The notes: generated by a model not told the origin, from the letters alone. DNA of 27,488 bases from Chara braunii (GCA_003427395.1 BFEA01000076.1:1575344-1602831); one strand, 5' to 3'; counted from the stretch's first letter, positions 9,654 through 20,585 are shown. A program made the numbers and translations.

Positions 9654-10413
9654 TTTCTGATCTCCGGTTCCTGACTGTTGGCTCCCTCTGCAGTTGGCGC
9701 CCGTTCTCAAATTCCTCCTTTGGCACTTTCGGATTTCGATACTTGGCGCCATCCGACATTCTAGCGCCCAGACTCAGAACCTTCGATTTTCAGTTCAACC
9801 CTAAGGCAAATTGCATTTCTGCCCTCGGGACTAAACTTGAGTCCGATACTTAAGACCGGACTCAAGCCCAGTACGGTGTCGCGACCGGTGGGTCTCGAAT
9901 AACGCCCCGGCACTTGAGAGTCTGTATATAGCCAAATTGTGCACGACAGAGAAATCGAGAATAAGGAGACAAGAGAGAAAAAAAACGAAGGACTAGGACG
10001 GGACCGCCGAAGGGGAATGATGCCCTGGGTTGAGAACCGCAGGGAGAAAGAACCGGCAACAGCAAGCAAGTAAGCACCAGGACAGGGGCGCATAGGGGCA
10101 TAGCATGAGGCCAAGAGGGCCATTGGAATTCGGCATGACGACGACCAAGGGGCCATTAACTTCGCAAATGCGGCACGGCGGACGACAAAAGAATAAGGAA
10201 GCCGAGAGGTGGGCGACCCTGGTGGCCGTGGAGCGCTAGAAAATAAGGGCCCAACATAGGGGTCACCGATGACAATCAACGTGAACCATGGATTGGAGAC
10301 TCGCGGCCGGAGAAACCGGCACGCATGCAAGGCCCGAGAAAAGACAAGGGAAAAGGGGCCAACATAGGGCGGCAAACACCAAAAGAACGTGGGACACCTT
10401 GAGGGAGGGCACC

Positions 10414-10575
10414 GGGGACCACAAACGGGACAAGTGTCGGGGACCACCGACGGGACAAGTATCGGGAACCACCGACGGGACTAAGTGTCGGGGACCACCG
10501 GCGAGACAAGTGTCGAGGACCACCGACGGGACAAAAGTGTCGGGAACCACCGACAGGACAAGTGGCGGGGACATG
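10414..10575. repeat. 25-bp GC-rich minisatellite
   Basis: About seven copies of a unit like GGGACCACCGACGGGACAAG plus TGTCG. The start-to-start distances of the ACCACC core are 25, 25, 26, 25, 27 and 25 bases, so indels have put successive units in different frames. The minus-strand ORFs across it, rich in Val-Pro-Asp-Thr, are products of the repeat. Confidence 0.85.
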
Positions 10576-10599
10576 GGAAGGTCTCAAGAGAAACAACAA

Positions 10600-11800
10600 A
10601 GCGGCATGAGGGGAAGACAATTAAAACAAGATGCACCGTCAAGATCGAGATCTTGACGACCGAAAATATTAGCACCACTAGTGCAAGCACTAGCAGTAGC
10701 AAACGGGAGGGCAAAAAAAAAAAGAAAAAGTAAAGAAACATGAAGAGGGAGGCATGGGAGCAATCCGAAAAATCTTGGATCAGCCTCCCTCAAGAAAATG
10801 GGGTCCAAAGAGATTCCATGTGAAAAATAGGTCTCCGGGAGAAAATCGGAGTAGGAAGGGCTACTATGTGAGAAAAATAGAGGTAAAACGAAGCTCCCAT
10901 GGGCATGAGGAAGCCACTACTGCAGTCCGAGAAATAACGGACCGCCCCTTGAGCATAAGGAGGGTCAAAACTAAGAGGAAGAACCTAGAAAAGGGCCTTA
11001 ACGGCCACTTGACACTTGGCATGCTAGAAAAATAAAGAAAAGAAAAGAAAAATGAGAGAAAATAGAGGAGGAATGAGACAAAGGGGGAAAAAAGAATGGA
11101 GGAAAATGTGTCGGCCTATGAGACTAGCACAGTAGGGACTGGCAGGTCCCTATTGTGACCTCATCCCTCCACAATTAGTGGAGGGCAATCTGGATTGCAG
11201 AAATATGAACCTTGGGGCATTATCTCTACAACATCTGAATTAAAAAGGCAAAATTAAGAGAAAATGCAAAGGGGAAATGACCGGTTTTCTTTTGGGTCAT
11301 GGATCAGAGATTCGGATCCGTGGAGGAGGGAATATGACCGTTTTTTTATGAGGCCTACCCAAACGGCCAACTCCAAAATGAGTTGGCAGCCCAAAATGGA
11401 AAGAAACAAAAGAAAGAAAAAGACAAAATTGTGCATTTGGCCCAAAAAGAAAGCTAGATGCACCAAAAATTAAAAAAGTGAACCTAGGGGCTCAAATTTG
11501 AAGCAAGGACTACATGGGGGTGGCACGGAATATTGTGGGCCTTGGATCTCAGCCAGATCCAAGGTTGAAAAGGCACCAAGGCATGGGTAAATACCTCGGC
11601 CTACCAAAAATGGGGTAGAAAATGAAAAAATTAAGAAAAAAACCATCTAGGTCTTTTTTTCTCAATTGAGGCTACCCCTTGGGCATTTGGATTCAAGGGG
11701 GCAGCATCTTGGGAGTGAAAAAGAGGTTGGAGGAGGCCAAGAGGCAATCCGAGTTGATACCAACCACTCGGACTGCATGTACTTGGCCAAAATAAGGCCC
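10600..11800. other. Unassigned repeat-like spacer
   Basis: Purine-rich, with no recognisable domain in any frame. A run at 11081-11106 (AAAGGGGGAAAAAAG and onward, ending in AAAA before TGTGTCGG) resembles a polypurine tract followed by an LTR start, but no matching LTR was found. Confidence 0.3.
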
Positions 11801-11807
11801 GGGAACC

Positions 11808-11866
11808 CCCGGAAGGGCCTAGTGGTAAATTCTTGCCTTGGGGGTACCTCGGTTGACCTCAAGGCA
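11808..11866 (+). repeat. Possible tRNA-derived SINE head
   Basis: GGGCCTAGTGGTAAATTC resembles an A box (TRGCNNAGTGGTA). About 30 bases later GGTTGACCTC resembles a B box lacking one C. The order and spacing are close to those of plant SINE heads. There is no clear 3' tail or target-site duplication, so this is only a suggestion. Confidence 0.25.
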
Positions 11867-12345
11867 CATGGGGAGGCCCATGGGCTGACCGGAGTGCTGG
11901 TTTCAGCCTACATAAGCTGAGAATTTAGTCCGCCACACTCACATTTGCATGAGGTGTGCCCATGCTGCCCAAGTGAGCTCATAGGAACACTTCTCTCACT
12001 TGGAGTGAGGAGAGGGGAACCCCTGCCAGTTTGAGAACTTAGAGGAGACTGTGAGCTAGTGTGAGGAGCTCTAGAGGCTAGTGGTAGTGAGGCTGGCCTA
12101 GGAGGGTGGTCCGCCATAGCCCCCAGGCTGTGAGGAAGAAGGCAAGGTTAGAGAGAGTCTCATTAGCCTTCCCAGAGAGGAGGACTCCATAGCCATAGTG
12201 GTAGGAGCTTGTTGTAACTTGAGGGAGACTGAGAAGGGGAGAAGGGTTTGAGGAGGAAGGAAGTCATAGCCAAGTGAGGAGGAGCAGCTCCAAGACTGGT
12301 ACATCAACTCCAAGACCCAAGAGGAGGTGAATAGAGAAAATGAGA

Positions 12346-12534
12346 GGCTTCCTCTTCTTCTCCTTCTGCTTCTTCCTCTCCCTCTTTTTTTTTTTTTTTT
12401 TTTTTTTCTTCTTCTTCTTTCTCTCCTTCTTCTTCTTCATCTTTCTCTTCTTCTTGTTCTTCTTCTTCTTTTTCCTCTTCTTCTTTTCCTCCTTCTCCCT
12501 CTTCTTCCTCCTCTTCTTCTCCCATCCTCCCATG
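12346..12534. repeat. CTT-rich pyrimidine tract
   Basis: About 190 bases of TTC/CTT/CTC triplets with a T run of over 20 near 12387-12408. It is a polypyrimidine counterpart of the purine tract at 2221-2686. The Lys/Glu-rich ORFs on the minus strand and Leu/Phe-rich ORFs on the plus strand are products of composition. Confidence 0.9.
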
Positions 12535-12636
12535 TTCTGACATCTACACTTTCTTTCATCTTCTCTCTCTCCATAGATGCTTTCTAAAGGTTAGTACAGA
12601 TAGTAAGGGGCTTCTCCACTAGTAGTGAACTCCCTA

Positions 12637-15600
12637 TTGTCCATTTCTTCACTCTAGAGTAAATTGCTACCTTCCCTTTTGTGTGTGTGTACTCAAGAGT
12701 AAGTTTCACTCACTTTCTCTCTATGTTTTGCTTCATTCTTCACTTGGGTGCAAATCGCTACGTCTATCTTTGTTTATTCTAGTGTTCTAGTAGTGTTGAG
12801 CTCATGCATTGTCCATTTCTTCACTGTGGAGTAAATCGCTACCTTTCCTTTTGTTTGTGTGTGCTCAAGGAAGAGTTTCACTCACTTTCTCTCCATGTTT
12901 TGCTTCATTCTTCACTTGGGTGCAAATCGCTACTTCTATCTTTGCTTATTATAATGTTGTAGTAGTGTTGAGCTCATGCATTGTCCTTTCTTCACTCTAG
13001 AGTAAATTGTTACTTTCCCTTTTGTGTGTGTGCGCTCAAAAGTGGGTTTTAGTCACTTTCTCTCCATATTTTGCTTCGTTCTTCATTTTGGTGTAAATCG
13101 CTACTTCTATCCTTGCTTATTCAAGTGTTCTAGTAATGTTGAGTTCATGCACTGTCCATTTCGTCACTCTAGAGTAAATTGCTACTTTCCTTTTTGTGTA
13201 TGTGTGATCAAAAATTAATTTCACTCGCTTTCTCTCCATATTTAGCTTCATTCTTCACTTGGGTGGAAATCGCTACTTCTATCCTTGCTTATTCTAGTAT
13301 TTTAGTAGTGTTGAGCTCATGCATTGCCAATTTCTTCACTTTAGAGTAAATTGCTATTTTCCCTTTTGTATATATGTGCTCAACTTTTCCCCATGTTTTG
13401 CTTCATTCTTCACTTGGGTGTAAATCACTACTTGTATCTTTGCTTTTCCTAGTGTTCTAGTAGTGTTGAGCTCATGCATTGCCAATTTCCTCACTCTAGA
13501 GTAAATCGCTACTTTCCCTTTTGTGTGTGTATGCTTAAAAGTGAGTTTCACTCACTTTCTCCCCATGTTTTGTTTCATTCTTCACTTGGGTGTAAATCAC
13601 TACTTGTATCGTTGCTTTTCCTAGTGTTCTAGTAGTGTTGAGCTCATGCATTCTCCATTTCCTCACTCTAGAGTAAATCGCTACTTTCCTTTTTGTGTGT
13701 GTACGCTCAAAAGTGAGTTTCACTCACTTTCTCTCCATGTTTGTTTCTTTCTTCACTTGGGTGTAAATCGCTACTTGTATCGTTGCTTTTCCTAGTGTTT
13801 TAGTAGTGTTGAGCTCATGCATTGTCTATTTCCCCACTCTAGAGTAAATCGCTACTTTCCCTTTTGTGTGTGTATGCTCAAAAGTGAGTTTCACTCACTT
13901 TCTCTCCATGTTTGTTTCTTTCTTTACTTGGGTGTAAATCGCTACTTGTATCGTTGCTTTTCCTAGTGTTCTAGTAGTGTTGAGCTCATGCATTGTCCAT
14001 TTCCCCACTCTAAAGTAAATCGCTACTTTTCCTTTTGTGTGTTTATGCTCAAAAAGTGAGTTTCACTCACTTTCTCTCCAGATTTTGCTTCGTTCTTCAC
14101 TTGGGTGTAAATCGCTACTTGTATCTTTGCTTTTCCTAGTGTTCTGGTAATGTTGAGATCATGCATTGTCCATTTCCCCACTCTAGAGTAAATCATTGCT
14201 TTCCCTTTTGTGTATGTGTGCTCAAAAGTGAGTTTCACTCACTCTCTCTTCATGTTTTTCTTCATTCTTCACTTGGGTGTAAATCGCTACTTGTATCTTT
14301 GCTTTTCCTAGTGTTCTAGTAGTGTTGAGCTCATGCATTGTCCATTTCCCCACTCTAGAGTAAATCACTACTTTCCCTTTTGTGTATGTATGCTCAAAAG
14401 TGAGTTTCACGTACTCCCTCTCCATGTTTTGCTTCATTCTTCATTTTGGTGTAAATCGCTACTTGTATCTTTGCTTTTCCTAGTGTTCTAGTAATTTTGA
14501 GCTCACGTATTGTCCATTTCCCCACTCTATAGTAAATCGCTGCTTTCCCTTTTGCGTATGTGTGCTCAAAAGTGAGTTTCACTCACCCTCGCTCCATGTT
14601 TTGCTTCATTTTTCACTTTAGTTTATAAATCGTTACATATATCTTTGCTCTTCCTAGTGTTTTAGTAGTCTTGAGCTCATGCATTGTCCATTTCTTCACT
14701 CTAGAGTAAATCGTTACTTTCCCTTTTGTGTATGTGTGCTCAAAAGTGAGTTTCACTCACTCTCTCTCCATGTTTTGCTTCATTCTTCACTTGGGTGTAA
14801 ATCACTACATGTATCTTTGCTTTTCCTAGTGTTCTAGTAATGTTGAACTCATGCATTGTCCATTTCCTCACTCTAGAGTAAATCGCTACTTTCCCTTTTG
14901 TGTTTGTGTGCTCAAAAGTGAGTTTCACTCACTCTCTCTTCATGTTTTCCTTCATTCTTCACTTAGGTGTAAATCGCTACTTGTATCTTTGCTTTTCCTA
15001 GTGTTCTAGTAGTGTTGAGCTCATGCATTGTCCATTTCCCCACTCTAGAGTAAATCGCTACTTTCCCTTTTGTGTATGTATGCTCAAAAGACAGTTTCAC
15101 GCTCTGTCTCTCCATGTTTTGCTTCATTCTTCATTTTGGTGTAAATCGCTACTTGTATCTTTGCTTTTCCTAGTGTTCTAGTAGTGTTGAGCTCACGTAT
15201 TGTCCATTTCCCCACTCTAGAGTAAATCGTTGCTTTCCCTTTTGTGTATGTGTGCTCAAAAGTGAGTTTCACTCACCCTCGCTCCATGTTTTGCTTCATT
15301 TTTCACTTTAGTGTAAATCGCTACATGTATCTTTTTGCTCTTCCTAGTGTTCTAGTAGTCTTCACCTCATGCATTGTCCATTTCTTCACTCTAGAGTAAA
15401 GCGCTACTTTCCCTTTTGTGTATGTGTGCTCAAAAGTGACTTTCACTCACTCTCTCTCCATGTTTTGCTTCATTCGTCACTTGGGTGTAAATCGTTATAT
15501 GTATCTTTGCTCTTCCTAGTATTCTAGTGGTCTTGAGCTCATGCATTGTCCATTTCTTCACTCTAGAGTAAATCGTAACTTTCTCGTTTGTGTATGTGTG

Positions 15601-15717
15601 ATCAAAAGTGAGTTTCACTCACTTTGTCTCCATGTTTTGCTTCACTCTTCACTTGGGTGTAAATCGCTACTTGTGTTTTTGCTTTTCCTAGTGATCCAAT
15701 AGTCATGAACTCATGCG
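12637..15717. repeat. 172-bp tandem satellite, about 18 monomers
   Basis: Using TTGTCCATTTC as a phase mark, copies begin at 12637, 12809, 12981, 13152, 13324, 13479, 13651, 13822, 13993, 14166, 14338, 14510, 14684, 14856, 15028, 15200, 15374, 15546 and 15718. Spacing is 171-174 except one monomer shortened to 155 (13324-13478, a 17-base loss). Each monomer has GTAAATCGCTACTT twice, about 90 and 81 bases apart, so it looks like a dimer of an older unit of about 86 bp. The minus strand of many monomers has a similar 62-codon ORF, but 172 is not a multiple of 3, so frames do not join. I regard the ORFs as accidental. Confidence 0.95.
14338..15717. repeat. Two copies of a 690-bp higher-order repeat (4 monomers each)
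   Basis: Monomer-specific variants recur exactly four monomers apart. CTCACGTATTGTCC appears near 14503 and 15193. CTCGCTCCATGTTTTGC followed by TTCATTTTTCACTTTAG appears near 14588 and 15278. The only 174-base monomers start at 14510 and 15200. All offsets are 690 bases. This is a higher-order repeat made by duplication of a four-monomer block. Confidence 0.75.
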
Positions 15718-15774
15718 TTGTCCACGGTTCATGTTAAGTCTACTTGTGCTTATATCTTGCAGCTACTGCTATGG

Positions 15775-16065
15775 GATGGGTGACCGACGCTTGGCTGCTA
15801 CTACTGTGCGATGGGTGACCGGCGCTTGGCTACTACTTCTTAGGGATGGGTGACCGGTGCTTGGCTTTTACTGCTGTGGGATGGGTGACCGACGCTTGGC
15901 TGCTACTACTGTGGGATGGGTGACCAACGCTTGGCTGCTTTTGCTGTGGGATGGGTGATCGGCGCTCGGCTGCTACTGTTGTGAGATGGGTGACCGCGGT
16001 GCTTGGCTGCGGCAGCTGTGGGATGGGTAACCGGCGCTTGGCTGCTACAACCATGCGATGGGTGT
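15775..16065. repeat. 35-bp minisatellite, about 9 copies
   Basis: The core GATGGGTGACCGACGCTTGG starts at 15775, 15810, 15845, 15880, 15915, 15950, 15985, 16022 and 16057. The spacing is 35 except one of 37. More degenerate pieces continue to about 16150 (GCTTGATTGCTGCTTGATTG). It begins about 57 bases after the end of the 172-bp satellite. Confidence 0.93.
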
Positions 16066-16237
16066 CCGATGCTTGATTGCTGCTTGATTGCTATTTGATT
16101 ACTGCAACTATAGCCGGTGACTGGGTGTTTGGCTACTGCTGCTTCCTAGGCTAAAGGCCCGGTCCACAACCGCTGACCGCTTGGCACGATCTAGGGGTTC
16201 ACCATCAACCATCTGTTTTTTGTCCCTAACTCCTTTA

Positions 16238-16890
16238 TCTTCTTCACCCCTCCACCATAGCCAACCACCTCACACCTTCTTCCTCCTCCACCCTCTTCAC
16301 CCATCCACCATAGCCAACCACCTCACACCTTCTTCCTCCTCCATCTTCTTCACCCATCCACCATAGCCAACCACCGCACACCTTCTTCCTCCTCCACCCT
16401 CTTCACCCATCCGCCATAGCCAACCACCTCACACCTTCTTCCTCCCCCATCTTCTTCGTCCATCCACCTTAGCCAACCACCTCACACCTTCTTCCTTCTC
16501 CATCTTCTTCACCCATCCACCATAGCCAACCACCTCACACCTTCTTCCTCCTCCGTCTTCTTCACCTATCTACCCTAGCCAACCACCTCATACCTTCTTC
16601 CTCTTCCATCTCCTTCACCCGTCTACCATAGCCAACCACCTCACACCTTCTTCCTCCTCCATCTCCTTCACCCATCCACCATAGTCAACCACCTCACACC
16701 TTTTTCCTTCACCATCTTTTTCACCCATGTACCATAGCCAACCACCTCACACCTTCTTCCTCCACCATCTTCTTCACCCATCCGCCATAGCCAACCACCT
16801 CACAGCCTCTTCCTCCACCATCTTCTTCACCCATTTTCCATAGCCGACCACCTCACACCTTCTTCCTCCTCCATTTTCTTCACCAACCAA
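16238..16890. repeat. 53-bp minisatellite, 12 copies
   Basis: The core CCAACCACCTCACACC begins at 16261, 16314, 16367, 16420, 16473, 16526, 16579, 16632, 16685 (TCAACC), 16738, 16791 and 16844 (CCGACC). The period is exactly 53 with no indels. Sequence drift is by substitution only, unlike the 172-bp array. The last unit runs into unrelated DNA at about 16890, 135 bases before relic B begins. Confidence 0.95.
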
Positions 16891-17024
16891 GGATTGTGGC
16901 CGACGAAGCACCAAACGACAAAGGGGGCCTTAGGTAGGACGGTAGGACAAGTAGGGGGCGGTAAGTTTGATTAGGCGTAGGAAGTCTTTTCTCCCCTTTC
17001 TTATCTCTTTTTCTTTCCTCTTCC

Positions 17025-18037
17025 GCCACGATCGGCCAGGGCCCCATCCATTTCGGGAGGAGCTTGCAAGAGATATCTTGTTCAAGGCTGAACTCCGCGG
17101 CGGAAACCCAAACGAGATCGTCGGCGCGGAATGGGCAAGGAAGACGTTGGCGACTGGCCTGTTGGCTCGTGGCTTGCTGCGTCTTAGCCATCTGGTCGCG
17201 TGCCTTGACAAGTAGCTCTTGCATCCGATGCAAGAAAAGAAGATGGTCGTTGCTCTCGGCCATTCGTGGAATGATTGTATCCGACGAAGAAGTGACCGGC
17301 AAGCCGTGCTCGAACTCGAAGGGCGACATCCTGATAGTCGGGTGGATGGACGAGTTGTATGCCAACTCGACATCCGGCAGCTGCTCAACCCAATCCTTTT
17401 GGTCACGACGGATGAGAGTGAGAAGGAGAACCTGTGCGGTCTGGTGCGCCCTCTCCTTTTGGCCATCGGTTTGGGGGTGGCGAGCCGAACTTGGCTTAAG
17501 ATATGAGCCCCATCGTTTGATGAGCGCCAACCAAAAATCGAACATGAACTGAGTGTCGCGGTTGCAATCGATTTCCTTGGGGTAACCCTTGGTTCGAATC
17601 CAACCGGCGTAAAGAACCTCGACCAACTCCGGTGCCTTGGCATGATATCGACAAGGAAAAAACATGGCGAACTTGGTGAGTCGGTCGACCACCGTGAGAA
17701 TCCCATCCACACCGGTCTTGTGCTTGGGGAACGGCCCGGTAATGTCCACGGCAATTGCTTCCCTTCCGTGCAAGGGGACCGGTAATGGTCGCAACTCGCC
17801 GTACGGACGATGGTTGCGGGATTTGCAGCGTCGGCAAACCTCGCATGACTCGCAATAGCGTGTGACGTCGCCAAGAAGGCCGGGCCACCAAAATTGCTCG
17901 CGAAGTCGGCCAATCATGCGATTGACTCCAAAATGTCCGGTGGCAGAAGCATCATGGAACTCGCCAAGAAGCCATGTACGCAAGTGAGAGTCACTCGGTA
18001 TGCAAAGGAGGTCCTTCCCCCCCGTGTGGACAAGCAA
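17025..18037 (-). pseudogene. Integrase of relic B, truncated, second Asp lost
   Basis: The frame starts at the zinc-binding domain (FHDASATGHFGV for the His pair, CESCEVC for the Cys) and covers the whole core. AVDITGPFPKHK carries the first Asp. DCNRDTQFMFDFW has Asn (AAC, 17561-17563) where the family has the second catalytic Asp in a DRDTQF context. RHPQTDGQKERAHQ carries the Glu. The DLVWVSAAEFSLEQDI part and KLLPKWMGPWPIVA begin the GPF/Y module and then stop matching. The open frame continues to 16880 through unrelated codons. With the Asp gone and the tail missing it cannot integrate DNA. Confidence 0.9.
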
Positions 18038-19600
18038 GTACCCCTCTTGGATCCGGTAGTGAGAAGGCGTCGAATTAGGCGAGGAGCAATTCGCGTACTT
18101 GTCGCGAAACTAGGGTCGGCTTGGTAGCCGCGAATGAAGTTGTTCCACAGCTCGTCGCCGATCTCGAAGGTCGAATAGACTGCGGTACAATGATTCGGAC
18201 GCCGTGAAAGAGCATCCGCAAAACGGTCCGACTTCCCCGGAATGTGATCGGGAAAGAAGTCGAATTGGTCGATGAAAGCCATCCAACGGGCGATGGTGCT
18301 ATTGACGGTGTCTTGGGTCTTGTAGAAGACCAACGGATTGTTGTCCGTTACACATCGGAATTGACTTCGACCAAGGAGAAAGTGTCGCCACTGCTTGAGC
18401 GCGTGGACGAAGGCTAGGAGCTCCTTCTTGTGTGCATCATCAATGGAATGCACGACGGGGACTTTTTTGCTGAAGTACTCGACCGGGTGCCAGTCCACGC
18501 CATCGTGTTGTTCGAGAACGGCACCAATGCCATAGCCGGACGCATCCGTATTGACGCGCGTAGGCAATAGCGGGTCGTATATGCGCAAGACCTCCGCAGA
18601 CAATAGCGCGGCTTTGAGAGTCAAAAATGATTCCCGCGCATCCTCCCCGAAGTCAAACGACCGATTCTCGCATTGAAGCTTGGTCAAGTGGGCCGCGATC
18701 TTCGAGTATCCCTTGATGAAATGTTGGTAGTAGCTGGCAAGGCCAAGGAACGAATGGACATCCTTGACGTTCCACGGCTCCGGCCACTCTTGGATGGCTT
18801 GAATCTTGTCCGATAACGGATTGATGCCCGCCGGTGTGAAATAATGGCCCCAGTATTCCAGCTCTTGCCGGACAGATTCGCACTTGTCGTGGTTGGCTTT
18901 GTACTGGACGCCGCAGAGCGTCTCCAAGACTCGTCGAAGGTGCTCAAGATGATCATCCAATGTCCGGCTATAGACGAGAATATCGTCTAAGTAGACCAAC
19001 ACGAACCGGTCCAACATTGCACGAAACTCGTTGGTCATTGCCGCTTGAAAGGTCGCCGGGGCGTTGGTGAGGCCAAAAGGCATGACCACCCACTCAAAAT
19101 GCCCATACCACGTCCTAAACGCGGATTTATAGCGATCGTTCGGTCGGATTGAGATCTGATGATATCCCGACTTCAAATCCAACTTACAAAAATACTTCGT
19201 GTCACCCAATCGCTCAAGAAGATCGTCGATACGAGGAAGAGGCCCCGCATTCTTGACGGTTTGCACGTTGAGCTTGCGGTAGTTGATGCACAAATGTAGA
19301 TCCTTGTTCTTCTTCCGTACGAAGAGAAGTGGCGCTCCGTATGAAGAGCTACAAGGGCGGATCCAACCCTTGTCCAACAAGTCATCGAGTTGTGCCCGGA
19401 GGACCGTAAGCTCCTCCTCGCTCATGCGACAAATGCAGCCTTTCGGCGTTACGGCACCGGCCCTAGGAATGATCTCGTGAGAGATCGGCCGATCCGGCAC
19501 CACACCGGTAGATGACTCGAAGATGTCGGTGAACTCGTCAAGCAACCACACCACACGGGGGTCCGAAGACAAGTTCGTGGGTGAAGAATCGGTTACCGCG
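18038..19600 (-). pseudogene. Reverse transcriptase and RNase H of relic B, uninterrupted frame
   Basis: This is part of a 628-codon open frame (17914-19800) whose two ends are out-of-frame extensions. RT shows RPISHEIIPRAGAVTPKGC, DKGWIRPCSSSYGAPLLFV, PRIDDLLERLGDTKYFCKLD, DLKSGYHQISI (motif A, Asp intact), [16 protein letters not shown] and FVLVYLDDILVYS (YLDD intact). RNase H shows NTDASGYGIGAVLEQ, KELLAFVHALKQW, CVTDNNPLVF and RFADALSRRP, so its Asp-Glu-Asp-Asp set is intact. This stretch alone has no disabling change, but flanking frameshifts separate it from protease and integrase. It could be a young insertion or simply lucky. Confidence 0.92.
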
Positions 19601-19805
19601 ACGGTCCGTAGGAATATAGGCCTATTTCGTCGGGCTGCTCGTAAGCGCAAGTAGCCCGGAACGACTTGGCCGTCACCACTTGGCACCGGATCGAAGGGTG
19701 CGGAAGAGGAATAGTACACGGCACTTCGGCGCCGAAGGCGTCCCGGACGGTAAGAGTCCGCCGGTGGAAGTTGACCGTGTGATCCGCACTTGCAAGCCAA
19801 GGCAT
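19593..19805 (-). pseudogene. Protease-RT linker of relic B in a shifted frame
   Basis: The frame MPWLASADHTVNFHRRTLTV continues the protease product after its stop and before RT, in a different frame from both. In related gypsy elements the segment after the protease reads through a G-M-P/D-W-L-like motif and a strand-turn-strand, as seen here. This suggests one or two small indels near 19600 and 19805. Confidence 0.7.
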
Positions 19806-19808
19806 TCC

Positions 19809-20526
19809 CTAAATAACGTCGTCATCCATGTCCAAAATGTCGACTGTTACCGGTTGGCATGCATGAGGTGCAAAATACACTGGTACGACCTCGATGTAGC
19901 GGTTGATAAGTTGCCGAGTCCTTCCGTCCGCCAACTTGATCGTCGTCGGGTTTGCCTTCCTTCGAACTTGTGTGCTAAGGCCAGCCCTTTGCATAAAGGC
20001 TTGGCTCATGAAATTGCGAGATGCGCCGCTATCCAGCAAAGCGCTGCAGGACGCTTGCCCAACTTGGATGCGGACATAGAGGAGCGGTGCGTTGTTGTCG
20101 TCGTACCGCTGCTTGCGAAACTCGTGGGCCACCTTGGTAACATACGCAAATGTCCCCCACCGCGACTTCGTCATCCGTCAGCAAAGTTGGTGGTGCATAG
20201 AAGGATAAGTACATGTGAAGATGAGCGCATAATGCTGCGCATTGCGGTCCCAGCAAACGGCCCGTGGTTGGGAGAGGAAGCCATGCGAAATCCTCGTACG
20301 TGAGCGGGTCCAATATCTCTATGTTGAACTCGCGCGCTGAATCCCGTGAAGAACCACTTGAAGACGATAAGTCGCCGTTGTCGGATGGAGAAGATGCCGC
20401 ACACACGTTTTGTCCTTGAGCATGAGTACTCAGCGTAGGAACGAGCCGAGCAGCATAGTCCTCATAAGAATATAGAAGAGGAGGACTATCGACGTCCGCG
20501 TGTGCCTTGGAACGAAGGGCGGTCAC
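19809..20526 (-). pseudogene. Linker and aspartic protease of relic B
   Basis: The linker frame (20029-20526) is Ser/Asp-rich, then LDPLTYEDFAWLPLPTTG. A frameshift near 20160 moves to the protease frame (19809-20174). That carries ASCSALLDSGASRNFMSQAF, the catalytic D-S/T-G triplet of retropepsins with intact Asp, then KLADGRTRQLINRYIEVV and PVTVDILDMDDDVI. A stop (TAA/TAG region at 19809) ends it. It would process the Gag-Pol polyprotein. Confidence 0.85.
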
Positions 20527-20585
20527 CCGCGAAGCGACCGGTTCCGAAGGCGTCGAGAGTGTCGTCGACTTACTCCCAGCGGTGC

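Noticed and set aside
9694-9711. TTGGCGCCCGTTCTC as a tRNA primer-binding site after an LTR ending in TGCA
   Set aside because: Only about the first 8 bases fit a tRNA 3' end, and no LTR pair or element follows.
9761-10447. 228-codon minus-strand ORF rich in Pro, Ser and Arg
   Set aside because: It overlaps the start of the 25-bp minisatellite and has no motif; overlapping frames are equally open because of the GC-rich composition.
11081-11115. Polypurine tract and LTR start at AAAATGTGTCGG
   Set aside because: No matching LTR sequence or coding domains were found on either side.
12264-12543. Lys/Glu-rich minus-strand ORFs
   Set aside because: They are translations of the CTT tract.
13354-15618. 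Family of similar 62-73 codon minus-strand ORFs
   Set aside because: They are one per satellite monomer; the 172-base period breaks the frame each time, about half the monomers lack it, and there is no sign of a promoter.
15775-16890. CRISPR-like array
   Set aside because: Repeats are contiguous without unique spacers and the context is eukaryotic.
16930-17913. 327-codon minus-strand ORF
   Set aside because: It is the out-of-frame shadow of the relic B integrase, Ser/Arg-rich with no domain.
17914-18037. C-terminal 40 codons of the relic B RT frame as genuine protein
   Set aside because: They overlap the integrase zinc domain in another frame, which is the conserved one.
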